From NCBI GenBank assembly GCA_025602905.1, contig JAHLKI010000034.1, positions 124,001 to 188,000 of the forward strand: a stretch of 64,000 nt of DNA. Reading direction: 5' to 3'. Source of the DNA: Phlyctochytrium arcticum (taxonomy: Eukaryota; Chytridiomycota; Chytridiomycetes; Chytridiales; Chytridiaceae). The notes below the pieces were generated by a model, which saw only the letters and a list, made by a program, of their open reading frames with translations, searched no databases and was not told the origin of the DNA. The position numbers were made by a program, and so were the translations under genes. Shown here one piece after another: positions 35,225-47,749 of this stretch (position 1 is its first letter; each line of letters begins with the position of its first letter).

Positions 35225-38200
35225 CAAAGAAGAACTATGCTCACGACTACTACCACCACAAGAAGCAGACGAAGCAGCAGACTGAGCAGGCTCGACCGAG
35301 TCTTTTTGTCGTCGCGATTTTCCCCTTTGTCGTCGCCGTTTCCCAGGCGACGTGGCCCTTTCCGACACTCGCGGCTCGGACGCCACCACCGAGTCCGAAT
35401 GCGCTGACCGAGGAGCGCCTTCACCATCAGCATAACCACCCGAACGATCATTAGCATCATCATCATCACGAAAATCACGCCGGAGACCATCATCACTAGT
35501 AAGTTTGTTTCTTTCTCCGTCTCTGTTGTATCCCGCAGATGTAATAGACGACGGTTCACCATGATCTTTCCACCGACCGTCATGACGTTCTCTCTCATCG
35601 ATGTTAACATCCTTTGCTTTATAATACCCTCTATCGAAATTTACTTGTTGCATCTCATTCTGTCTCTGCGGAGTAGGTGTGTTCGGGCCTTGATGAGGGG
35701 TTGAGCTATACGCGTAAGACCGTCCACCACCTCCTAAAGGCTGATGACTAGGGTATGAATGCGGCTGCAGCATTGCTCCATCCCCTCCAGAATCTGCTGG
35801 AGGTGCTGATATTGCCGATGGGGCACGTCCATATGTTTGACTTGCTGAAGAAGCAGGACCGGGGTGTGCTGAAGCGGGTATCCCAAAAGATGAATAAGAA
35901 ATGGCGGGAGGATGGGGCGGGGGAATCACTCTAGATTGCGGTTCGGGGTATGGGGTATACTGCGGTCTAGTTGGCGGAGCTGGAGGCAAGGGTATGGTCT
36001 CATTCCCTGCTGGTAGTCTCCCTGGTCCAGAAGGAGGAAAGCTCACCCTCGTCGCATCTGAAGGATGTGAAGAACGATCGTGATGAGGCCCATGAGGAGG
36101 ATGATGGGCGGGGGGATGGTGAGATGAACCGGAACCATGTGGCGGATGCGCGGTGGCCGGGTCACTGAAGCTCGGAGGTGGGCGCTGCTCGCTACCACCG
36201 TCAACACTGCTGCGATCACGAGGAACAGACTGTGGTGCTAGGTGCATTGAAGACGGAGCTGGCGGGTGGTAGGAAGGGGGAAGCCGGTGATCAGATGGCC
36301 GTGCTGACGGGGGTTGCTGAGGATGATGGTGTGCGTTCGGGTATGGAGCCTGATGCGCATGCACGTTGGACCCATCCCTTCTGCCCTTTCCATCTATACC
36401 TTCTTCGGCGCGTCTGGACTCATAAACCCTATCTGCAGATGCCTGAAAAGAGCGGGAAGGCCCAGGGGCCTCACTATCACGATTTCCGGAAGTCACAGCA
36501 GAACCAATCTCGCCATATTTTATTTTCAAACGCTCCAATTCACTCCCCGTCCTTCTCAAAGCCCCTCTGAATTCTTCGCACTGCCTGAACCAATATTCAC
36601 GCTCGCGCGCAGACGCATCCAAGTCCCGTACAGCGCTGTTAATAGATTCGGACAGCGTTCGACAGCGGAGCTCAAACGGCTCCAAGTACTTTACGCGATC
36701 TTCGAGGATTTGGGCCCGGGTTTCAAGGTCTCGGAGATAATGCTCTTTACGCTGGCGGAAAGCTCGTTGGGCGGCGCGGTTTTGTTGTGCCCGTTTTTCA
36801 GTGACTTTGCGCTTCTGGCGAGCGGCTGTGGTTGAGGATTCATCCTTACTATCGTCGCCATCATCACCCTCATCGTCTCCTCCTTCACGCCCACCAGTTT
36901 GACTAGAACGTCTCGTTGTCGTCGTTGCTGATGCACTTGCTGAAGAGGTGTTTGCCGCTCCTGTTTCCGGACGCGGTGGTAGAGGCTCGTGCATGTCGGC
37001 ATCTCCGGAGGCGCTATCCCACGCATCGTTTGACTCACTGCGAGATCGTTTCTTACTAATGCTCATGCGCCGCTCCCATTGTCTATCCTCAGCAACTGCC
37101 GAGGGCCTTGAACCACCCGTGCGACCATCAGCAGCAATGCCCGCGTCTGACGTACTGGGTCGCCGTGCTAATTGTTCTTCAGCAGCCAATGCTGACTCTG
37201 ATGCACCTGCTGCTGATGTGTAAGATGAATCAGGACCATGTCCGCTGTGCGGCTCCGGCTGGTGACCATCACTGCTGTTGTGCTGGTTGTTGTGGGCTGG
37301 GTTTCGAGTTGCGCCTACCACGGTCGCATCTGGTACCGCGGCGCCGCGAGTCGGAACCTCTCCACCTGTCGAATGTGGAGGTGGCGCCCATCGTGCTGCA
37401 GAAGATGCTGTGGACGATATTGAAACAGACGACGTTGGCGAACGGATTTGCTCTACCAAATGCGATACATTGTTCAGCCGAGAACGTTTGGTCCGTATCG
37501 ACAGAGATATTGGGCTTTTCCGGTGTGCATCGCTTTCACTAGGGTCCCTTGGCGTGAGATGCCCACTCGACTGAGACGAGGAGATGTTGTTAGAAGGGCT
37601 GGCAGGTTGAAAAGGGTCTGATCGAGGTTCTGGAAAATTCGGAAGTAAAACAGGGATGCACGACGAGTAATATCGAAGATGGGGTGTAAAACCGGTAATG
37701 GAAGACAAGATTGGAGTTAGTCATGTTTCAAGTGAATTCTTCATACATCGCCAGAAAGAAGGACGAAAATAGCCGGAGCAACAGCCAACCCGCGCACAAC
37801 GACATCAGGAGCCCCTTCAACTGATGCATTTGCAAAAAGCAATGTATATCCTGCCCAAGATCCTATCCTGATGCATCTAGCAGGACAAGTTCCGCGGGGC
37901 ACGTTGGGCAACGAAAAACCCCAGCCGCTTCCGGCGCCAGAACTCCGGGCGATAATTCCACGCGTCCCACAACCTCGGAGCCCAAACCCAAAATTGACGC
38001 CCACGAATTAAAGTAGATTCTCAAGGGCAATTTGCACCGGCGCCAAATGGAACTAATTTTCCACCACTTCCGCAATCGCAAGCAACCATCGTCAAAGATC
38101 CTCCGCCATCCCGTCTTCAACAAAAACGGGGCAAACCACCATTCACTTCACTCCAAATCATAGAAAATCCTCTCCCACATACCTCGAGATGCAGACCATT

Positions 38201-39204
38201 CTGCGCCTTGATCACGGACGCCGCCGTGGTTCTGAAGATGGTGAGCCGGTGCAAGAAAATGGGGGTATTGACTACGTGGGGCAGGCGATTGTCGCCGAGG
38301 CGGAGGTGATGCATTTCTACCGGGATAGTGCTGATGATGCGCGTCAAACGTTGGTCCCGATGACATTGGATGCCCATGTGGGGCATCATACGGGCGGTAT
38401 GCTGGCCCATAATGTTGTGGCGGCATGGAAAGGGGATGCAGCGGCGGCGGTTGATGTTGAGGCTCCCTGTTCATCATCAATGATGAGGAACTTGGCGGAT
38501 CACGCTGTTTGTAGAGCACGGTCATTGACAAAGATACGCGTCAACAGAAGGATGAGCGACGGGAGAGAAGAAGAAAGAGTGCAAGAACGTATTGTCAGCT
38601 CAGTTTTTCTTTCTGACGTATTAAGACGACTCATGTGTACTCGAGTGTGCCCTGGATCCCAGCGACCCGAGTTGTAAACAAATCAAATATTACCTACCTG
38701 GAGATCAGAAGTTGATGGATACAGCGTTGACCGCGGCTGGGGTTGGTGTACATGCTGGTACTCGTCTCGATGAGTTTGATTAGGATAATGTGATTGAGTA
38801 TTGAGAGGAGGAGGTCGATACGAATAGTCTATAGTAGGTAAGGAGCGATGGGGCTCATGTCCAAGAGGTCGCGAGACTCGGTGACCATGAAAGTCACCAC
38901 GGGGTATAGGTGGGGGCAGTATACGGATGCCAGCATCGGTCGTCGTGCGTAACGGCATAGGCAGTGCACTATTCAGTGGATGATGAAGGTCTGGCGTCGG
39001 ATGCGAATGCTGATGCGGAAGGGAATCTATAGTTGAGGGATTCTCATGATGTGATTGATGCGAATCCGGCCTTCGCATCGTACTTGCCGAGTTGCCATTG
39101 CTGCCAATGCTCGCAATGCTGCCAATAATGCTGTGATTGTCGCGGTCTTTGGCGTGGTCTATTTCGTGGTCGACCTCGCGTATGTTGTCACCACGTCCAC
39201 GCAT
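35042..39204 (-). CDS. Yap/Pap1-type bZIP transcription factor with long disordered arms
   Basis: Exons 39204-38698, 38504-38183 and 37629-35042 join in phase to 1,138 residues, far longer than typical Yap proteins. The bZIP lies at about residues 549-610: basic region KRAQQNRAAQRAFRQRK with the fungal AP-1 signature NxxAQxxFR, then heptad leucines (LRDLETRAQILEDRVKYLE). Everything else looks disordered: His/Pro-rich N-terminus, Ser/Ala-rich and acidic DDEGDDGDDSKDE before the bZIP, and His/Pro/Ser-rich after it. Pap1/Yap1 relatives control oxidative-stress and drug-resistance genes; I do not see their paired Cys-rich domains clearly, so redox control is unproven. The large exon has no early ATG, which is why the two 5' exons are needed. 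Confidence 0.82.
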
Positions 39205-41572
39205 GGCTGAGACCGACCTTGACGAATCCAAAGATACTCAGGCGCGTGAGTCCGTGACCCCTTAAACAAGGCTTCCTCCGACAAAACCTCCAAAACGCGG
39301 TACAGATCTTGTTCAATGGGCGTTGCCGAAAGATCTAAAGTAGGTGCTCTTGCCGTTAAGTGAGTTATGGTAAGTCTGGAGACAGTTGAGCAAATTCCGG
39401 GCGACGGACCGGAGCTTCCGCACACAGCCAAGCGCGCGTCCCTGGACGGCCTGATGTCTTGACGACGGTGAATGAAAAGCAGCAGCAAGCTCGTCGCACC
39501 CTTCAAAAGCTGTCAACTCTTTTTCTGGCCGATTTGTCACGCAAGCCGGAATGAACCTTGGCGGTCGGTTCAGATCGGTCGGAGGCCTTAATAAAGATGG
39601 AGCTGAGGAGAAATGCGGCGAGACGCGGTCCCGCACGAACAAAAGGAGCAAGGCAACGAATTTGGAGAGTTATATACACTCGAGCACGACAACCTTGGAC
39701 ACAACGACCTAGCACACTGACTGGAGGTGGAAGATTTACGCCTACCCGCGCGGGACCGTGTTCCCAAAGGGATTTGGGAGGGAATCCTTAAAAGATTGCA
39801 ATGACGTTCTCAATCCCTTCAGGCTCCGGGGTTGCGCGGTCGACGGTCGTCGGCTTCGAAGAATTTGGAACGCCGGTAACAGCAGGATCAATTTGATGAG
39901 AAGATTTTTGGCGCTGAGCTGAAGATTTGCTATGATCGGTCGAAAGGGGGCGACGGTGATTGTGCGGTTCCTTATGCAGAGAAGAGTCGACGGGATTGAG
40001 AGATATAAGTTGGCTGTCCCCGTGGCCGAGGTCGAAATTATTGTTGACCCAAACGGTTCGAAATTTGGTTGCCGGTGTTCTTGGAGTTGCCTTAGTGAGA
40101 CCTCGCAGAAGTTATTTGCTCCCTGTTTCGCACTTTGTCTGGTTCTTCCAGCGAGTGCCTTTACTGGGTAGCCAGCAATTCGAATAGGAAAGGACGTCAA
40201 ACGTAAACTACAGACGGCGTGGTTGGCCAGATCGATATTCTCGAGCGCGAGAATGTGTGTGTGTTTGGGGGCCCCGGCTTGTCTCTTTGTCATTGACTGT
40301 TGGTGGTGCTGTTGTTGCGCGTGGAACGTTGGCGATCCAAGCGGGAACAGCCTTATTTGCGTCAAGGCTTTGGGGGATAAGAGCGAGATACCGCCGTTGT
40401 GTGGTCCGTGCTGATGAAATTGCCAGGATCCGATCTCTGCCTCAACAACGAAACGGATATGAAACCACCAAGGGTTACCTGAAGATGTCAGGCTTTCAGG
40501 GCGGGATGTGTTTTGCGCGGGCAGGCACCCAGAGCAAAGTAGATCACTCAGAGATCCTGGTTCTGGGGTTGTTGTCGTCAGCAAAGCGGTTTGGAGGTGA
40601 AAGATTTGCTATATTTACCCTTGGCATTGATTTCGGGTCCTGAGCCTGCCAAGTCCCAATCCCACGTAAACGGAGGATATTTGATCGTCAGCAGCAGGGT
40701 TTCCAAGGTACTTTGGTGTTTGGGCCACGACTCCGCGCGCTGAGCAAGTGTATCTAGATGTACGGAATTGTTGTGTTGGCGGATATATACGGCCAAAGTT
40801 CAAGATGGGAGTAGGACAGAGACACCAGGACGAAGACGACCAAGACCATTGGCCTTTAAAATGTAAAAAACGGCTCCTGTCGTTGCCCGCACGGTCTATA
40901 TATGAGTCCTTGGCAAGGCCGGTCCGAGAGCGGGCCGAGGAAGAAGATGCATTTCCGGAGACACCCAAATCGTACCAAACGCAATTGGAGCGCGGCCATT
41001 ATTGGTAATAACCTACCCATCAATATCATTTGTTCATCTCGCGCGACATTTTATACTCCATGTTGCAGGCCCTGCCCTCTCATATCACACCATTTATGAG
41101 ACGTAAAAAGTTTACGTCTCGTCTTCTGTATATGTACCGTCGCCAAACGGGTGTTCAATATTTTTCAAAGTCTTGTGTGTACGCGGCAATCCGTCGCACC
41201 CGCGGTACGCGTACCCTTTTTTTCCAGACGTGTTTCTTTTTCCCTATCCCGAGTAATGCGATAACAATACGAGGCCCCACAAGGTGGCCTAACCGATTCC
41301 TTCGCCTTGTTTTCCGGCCTGGATTTTGTACTCTGCTGGGTGACTTTTCAATTACTTCAAAGTAATTTAATAGGGACTTTTGTTCTCTGATCTATACAGA
41401 GTCTTGCCGTGGTCTGGTGCATCAATTTTGGATTTTCCAGTGATGCGATGCCCCGGCGCTGCTGCCCTGGCGCCAGCCCCCAGCGGCGGATGCGTCGGGT
41501 TCGTATCACACGCCCTCCCACCCCCACGGTATGTATCTGTCCCTGGCCATGACCTTAATTCCCTGCTTTCCC
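39205..41572. other. gene-poor spacer upstream of the bZIP gene
   Basis: No convincing gene. A 280-codon minus frame (39742-40584) overlaps several plus frames and lacks motifs. A perfect inverted repeat lies at 41098-41120. Confidence 0.4.
41098..41120. repeat. perfect inverted repeat, 10-bp arms
   Basis: GAGACGTAAA and TTTACGTCTC are separated by AAG. It can form a hairpin; the role is unknown. Confidence 0.75.
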
Positions 41573-41707
41573 GGGCTTGTTTATTCCGTACCATGAAAAT
41601 TACTATTCCGTACCCGAGAATTGTGGAAAATCGTAATTTGCCTTTTATGGCCCGTAATATAACTCTTTCACTCTTAAATTGTCGGAGTTTCGCGTCCGCT
41701 TGTCCAG
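41573..41707 (+). repeat. left terminal inverted repeat of the MULE
   Basis: Contains ACCATGAAAATTACTATTCC at 41590 and matches the right end inverted almost perfectly up to GCTTGTCCAG. Confidence 0.85.
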
Positions 41708-41817
41708 ATCTTGCCCAGTCCCCAAGATCACTCTTGTTAGGTTTGCCCTCTGAACTACCATTGCGCACCCTAAACTTTTACTACTGCCCATTTTCCTTAC
41801 GACTCAACCCATCAAGC

Positions 41818-44408
41818 ATGTCTGAGCAACCCAACACTACCCCCGACATGCCGGATCTTGTCAACATTCCGGATATTCAGGCTGTCACCAACGACGGTAA
41901 CGTCTCGGATGGCAACGCTGAAAATAACAACGAACCTGGTACCACCGGCGATGAAAATCAGTCTGAGGATGAGGCCCCTTCTCCCAACAACCCGTCTGAC
42001 TTTGGTATTGACGACCAGCAGTTTGCGGAGCAAAACTTTGAGACTTTTGCTTTGGCGAAGGAAGCTCTGGAAACTTGGGCTAAAGAGTTCGGTTTCGCGG
42101 TCAAAGGCAAGAAAAAGTACGCATTGACAATCACTGGAGGCACAAATCAGGACTTCCATTGGGCTCGCGGCGGTGTCTACGTCAAGAGTGCCTCGGCTGC
42201 ACAGGCCCCTCAGAGAAAAGTCACCACCCAACTCACGGATTGCAAATGGAAAGCTCAAACTAGAAAAGAGACAGCGCAGAGCAACTATACAATCCGGTTC
42301 TTGCGTGTTATGCATAACCACCGGCCGACTGGAGACGTTCGAATTTATCCGCAAGCTCGTCAGTCCCAGAATCCTGAGCTGGCAGCGTTTGTCAACAATC
42401 ATTTGAAGGCAGGCACAAAGGCTAGAGACTTGCTACGAGCGGTCAAAAAACAACATCCCACTTGTAATTTCAGGATTGGAGACATTTATAACAAGATCAG
42501 CAGCCACAAACGAGACTTGCTCGAGGGTGAGGATGAGATGTCAGTCTTAGTCCGTGATATCGACAGAGATGGTGCAATGCACCGCACGAAAGTTGACGCC
42601 AGCAATAATCTCAGCCATATCCTTATTATCCCGAGTGCTATTCCCAAGATTGTCAAGGCAGAAAGGACGACTCCCGTATTACAAATGGATGGCACTTTCA
42701 GAACCAACAAATACGGCATCCAAATGTTTCACATTGTTGCGCACACGAAGGACTACAAAACATATACGGTCGCCTACTGTTTCATGAGCACTATTACGCA
42801 AGAAGACTACGAATGGGTTCTCCAGGCGTGCATAGATTTTGGGGTGGTTGCTTAACCGAAGGCCATCCTCACCGATGCCGAAGGAGCCCTGATAAATGCT
42901 GTTGAAGCTATTTTCCCAGAGTCGCGTCACATGCTCTGCGTCTGGCACATCGTGATGAATATCCTCGCACATCACAAAAAGGTCTTCCCCGCCGTTAGCG
43001 CGTTAGACGACGCGATGTTCAGCTGGGATCAATTCGAGAAACGTATATTTAACCTTTTTCTCAACTCTGCCACTGAAGAAGTGTTTGATCGCGATTGGGC
43101 TGATATTCGCGGCAAGATTGAAGAACAAGTAGCAGAATATATCCAAAACATCTGGATTGATGTTCACAAGGAACGGTTCTGCGAACCTTGGCTCCGTAAC
43201 GTTATGCATTTGGGTCAAAGGCATACCTCAAGGGTGGAGAGCGGCCACCGAAGTGTGAAATCGGCATTGGGCAGTGCGAACCAAGGATTATTCGCCATTT
43301 ATATCAAACTGCGGACGCGCTCAGAGGAGCAGCTGGAAGACGCTGGTTTCAACACCGAACGACAGGAAGGTGTACCCCGTACGGCGGTCCCGGATATTTT
43401 GGCAGAGGTTGATGGCCTAGTGTCCAACAAGGCATCTGTACTGCTGCAGCAGCAAGTGGAGAAGGCCAAGATAGAGTTGACGAAGGAGAGGCAAGCAGCC
43501 GGCCAGCACGATCCGTCGGAGTGCTCCCATACATTTACTAGAACTTATGGGCTGCCGTGCTCACACACTCTACTTGATATCCTACGACGCGGAGATCGGA
43601 TCGAGGCGGAGTCTATTACAATGCCTTTTTGGTTCCTCGACGAGAAGTCAGCATCTCGTAAGCGTCCAGCGCCCTTCCGGCCCCCTCTTGTCAAAGGTAA
43701 GAATGCCAAGCGCCGGCTGAAGACAGCAGCCGAGAATGAAGAAACGCGTCTCGCCGCAGCCGGGCCAACCAGAATGCGGAAGTGCGGGTGTTGTGGGAAA
43801 TACGCAAATCATAATAGAACAACATGCCCACAAAAGAAGGTAAGAAATTATATCGTCTTGATTCTCTTTAAAGAGCATATATGTCTAATGCCGTAATGCA
43901 GACCCAGCTGTTGCCCCAAACTCCCAGCCATCCCCCACAAGAACAAGAAAGCCAGGCAGCTTCAACATACTCACCTCCTGTTGCCCAACAACATTTCCCG
44001 CATCATCAACAATCCCAGGCATCCTCATCGTACCCGCCCCCAGTTTCCCGACAACAACAGCTATCTTTCTATCCTCACCCATCAATGCTTGCCCCCCAAT
44101 CCCCTATCTATGATTTCTACCCGCAAGTCGGTTATCCTCATCTACCATCGCATGCTCACCAGCAGCTTCACCTCCCACGATTCTCACAGCCATCATATCA
44201 CCAGCAGCCCTTCAGCTCCTTTTATGCCCACCCGTCCGTACCACATTCGCCTCATACTTTACCCAATCAACAATACTCTGGGCAACACCCGACCCAATCA
44301 CCATCCCCTCATACCACACTTCCACGCCGAAATTATCTTAATATTAACAACAAGCCCGAAGCTCCCGAAGATCTGCACGATGACGACCTATACGATGACA
44401 TGCTTTAG
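41818..44408 (+). pseudogene. MULE transposase with one premature stop
   Basis: Exons 41818-43839 and 43902-44408 would encode about 842 residues. In order: an acidic, Asn-rich N-terminus; a FAR1/WRKY-GCM1-type zinc domain (FGFAVKGKKKY, DCKWKAQ, MHNHRP); the MULE catalytic core (VLQMDGTFRTNKYGIQ, then LTDAEGALINAV and MLCVWHIVMNI); a SWIM-type finger (CSHTFTRTYGLPCSH); a zinc knuckle (CGCCGKYANHNRTTC); and a Pro/Gln/His-rich tail. A TAA at 42853-42855 interrupts the frame just before LTDAEGA, where relatives continue. Everything downstream stays in the same frame, so the break looks recent. Without readthrough this copy should not make active transposase. Confidence 0.87.
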
Positions 44409-44519
44409 AATGATTATATTCCTCATATAGGTTAGAATAGCGTATCTAGATGAGTAGTATAATGTGTCTAGGTTTTCTGTCGATGAGTAATATGACCTTC
44501 GCTTTACGGGTACGGACTG

Positions 44520-44666
44520 CTGGACAAGCGGACGCGACTGGGACGCGAAACTCCGACAATTTAAGAGTGAAAGAGTTATATTACGGCCCATAAAAGGCAA
44601 ATTACGATTTTCCACAATTCTCGGGTACGGAATAGTAATTTTCATGGTGCGGCATAAAAACGCCCC
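44520..44666 (-). repeat. right terminal inverted repeat of the MULE
   Basis: Inverted partner of the left repeat. It contains an extra segment of about a dozen bases (GACGCGACTGG) that duplicates neighbouring sequence. Confidence 0.85.
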
Positions 44667-47600
44667 AAATATGATAGCATCAAGAAGGGCCGCCCAGGTG
44701 CAATGCCGGTACTTTTGTCATTTCGAAGAGATCACATATTTGTATGAGGATGGCCCATTCCCTGGACCCTGACACGGAGACTTATGGTCGTCGCGTCGGA
44801 ATGGACCTATTGGACCCGGTATGCACAGAGTACCAAATCAATTGTAAGCTGTCGAAACGGGCCAAAAAAGATCAACTTACTCTGCCTCTTTGTGAAAGTC
44901 AAGATGCCATCTCAATTCATCTTGCGGACTAATATACGAGCTTCTACGAAACCTAAAAGGCTTGCTGCTTGCTCCCTGCAATCTACCGGTTGTCACAAAA
45001 AATAGCTTGTATGCTTCAAGCATGAAAGTAGCTGATGGAAGTTTATTGACCAGCCCACGGATCTGCTTGGACATGAAAACGCGTCGCATCGTGCGAATCA
45101 CGCTTCTGACGCATCAAACAGGGTATCTCATCGGCAGGGGTGCGTATCGGCGAAATATGGTGGGCTCTGCAAGCCTTTTCGACCCTCCCCCAAGTACTGG
45201 GCCCTTCATTTTGGCGCGCACTGCCAACCGACTCATTCTGGAGAAGCGCTAGAGTACGACACTGCTGCCATGGCCGACTTCACGGAAAATGCAACCGCGC
45301 AGACGAATCAGTTGCAAAGTGAGATTTTTGAGACCGTTAGCGATGCGTCTGCCCGGCACTAGTTGACATTTATATGTTGCACTTTTGGTAAAGTTTCGGC
45401 CAGAGAATAAATCAATCAGGAAGAGATTGCTGCTGTAGTTCAAAATCCAGGTTTCCGCCGAATTCAGGCAGGAGAATTCTTATGTGGTATCATGCCTTCG
45501 CTACTTCCACCAATCCTGAGCAAGCAGTACGGACCGCTTCAGTATCCGTTACCAGTTCCTCACAGCGCCCCCGGATCGCATCCCAGCAACAGGGAATGGA
45601 TTTTTGCTGCGCAATTATTGGCTCACTGGCCTCACGTACCCTTTCAAAAGCTTCGACTTGAGTCGGACAATTGGCACCAGTGTAGACTGATTCACGAAAA
45701 ACGTTTTGACTCTGGATTCTGAAAACGATGCCTGCTGTTGCCGCAATGGTAAAATTACTTTGCCGCTCCTGCCAATGTATCCAGATTATTTGAAAGAAAT
45801 GTTCAGCAAACATAGCCACAAGTTATGAACGCTATGGCTGGCTTTGAGGTCGCGGCACTACTTTTGGAAGGACACTGCTCCCTCTCCGGAGTCGAGCTCT
45901 AATTCTCCGTTACCCGTTAAAACCATGGTAGGCCTCGATCCTACTTTCGATATTTCACAGGGCAGAAATTTGAATGAACCAGCTCCGAGGCCAGCGTTCT
46001 GTCAAGGCAATGGACGAGCAATGTAAAAAGGCGTGGAGACGGCTTCCAGCAGTGAGGGCCCTGTACAGCCGAAGGAACTTCATTTACTGAGCGGTCAAGG
46101 AAGTGATGCGACAAAAGGACTGTAACAGCAATGACGCAGCTGCGTTGCTGGAGGCCAAGAAAACATCCCTGGCGACTGGGCCATACGGAACAGGTATGGG
46201 TATTCAAGCTTTTGAGTCCTGCCATGCTCTTCCACACGCCCGCCGCTCCTTCCGGCCCGCCCACCTTCTACCGCTATCCACCCGTTCCCACGCCCGTACT
46301 GCGCACGTTCAATGTCCCCACCCAACTGTTCCCAGACTCCATGTGCAGCATCAAGGCGGAGCTCACATCATCATTAGGAATGAAGCTCCAATGAACCACC
46401 GCTTTGTCATGGAGCCGTTGACAGGGCGCTGCAGGATGTGAGCAAACAAACAAGATGCCGAGCGCCTAAACACCCTTTGTGTGGATCCCGCAACTCTGCC
46501 TGTCATGATAACCTCAGGATCGTAACTCCGTTGAACCGTCATAGATGGTGCTCCGTCGGGTCCCGCCCTGGCTCGACGGATTGTGTGGATATTTCTAGGA
46601 GTGCGCATGTACGAAAATAAACTTTCTTATTCATTGCCTGGGGGCATTTACATGCTGTCGTTCACATGCAATGCAGAATTGCAGGCTATGTGATAGACTT
46701 TCAAATTCCGAGAATTCAAAAATCGAAAGTTGCGTTTGGAGGCCAGGCATTCAATGAGCGCCATCTCATTCACTAGATGTAGACAGAAAAGGGCGACGAC
46801 ATTCGAATCCTAGATGAGCGACACAAGACAATGCATGGACAGCGCCTCAATATGTCTGTAGATCTACAAATAAGCCTGCAAAGGATGGGCAGTTTTGGTC
46901 TGAATTCCACGCTAGTTCTGTAAGTTAGCTTTACTATATATACCACCTGATACAGAGTGAATATACTATTGACATGATTGCTTAAGAGAGTTCTGCATAT
47001 GTGTAGCTTTGTGGTTATCGCTGTGAGGAAGTTATCGCTGTAAGAAAATAGTCTGGGAAAGCGTATGAGCATTTCGATCTCAGCTCTTGGTAAGTAACCT
47101 CACCCTCAGTTGTTCAGATTTGATCTTCAGTACCGATTCAATGATGGAGAACTCATCAGTCAACCCGACACTGAGCACTTTGTGTACTTTCATCAAGAAT
47201 TTGCGACCTCTTGGGATCCGTTCGATGTAGATGTCCTCGTGTATAACCCCATCCATGACATCCGATCTATAAGGTCGACAACGAGGGCTTGTGTGAGAGA
47301 TGTTGTGGGTAGCAAGCTGAGAAGAGCATCCAAGTCGGTCCATTTGATTTGCCGCAAGTTTTCCATGGTCTTGCTCCGGCAGAAGATTTCTTTGAGCATT
47401 ACGGGCGTTGTCATCCTCATCATTAACGACCAACACCGACTCCTCCCGTACGGCGTTATCTTAATATCTTTGGTCTTGGTGGATGCCCAACGGGCCTTGG
47501 CGGCTTGCTTTTTGGTCATCTTGAGGACTTTAGACGACTGTCGCGTAGTATCAATTTTGAGTTTGGGAAGCCTTGTTGCTGGTATTGAGTTGCTTGCGAA

Positions 47601-47749
47601 GCATTCGTCCGTTCGCGCAGAACCCGCGGACCACGTTGAGTGCCCATCGCAAGCAATGGAATCGTAGTGAATAGAGTTCCGTGATGACAATAAACAATAG
47701 ATATACGATACGAAGGAAAGCTTGCTGTGGCAGATGGTGGAGCTTCTTT

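Larger units (their letters stand above)
41573..44666 (+). mobile_element. Mutator-like (MULE) DNA transposon, about 3.1 kb
   Basis: Long terminal inverted repeats frame a MULE transposase. The core repeat, 41590-41697 against 44541-44648 inverted, differs at about one position in 108 bp. Weaker similarity extends outward to GGG ends near 41573 and 44666. I could not find an 8-11-bp target duplication, so the exact outer boundary is unsure. Confidence 0.85.

Noticed and set aside
39742..40584. 280-codon minus-strand frame
   Set aside because: Low coding character and no motif; the same DNA is open in plus frames too.
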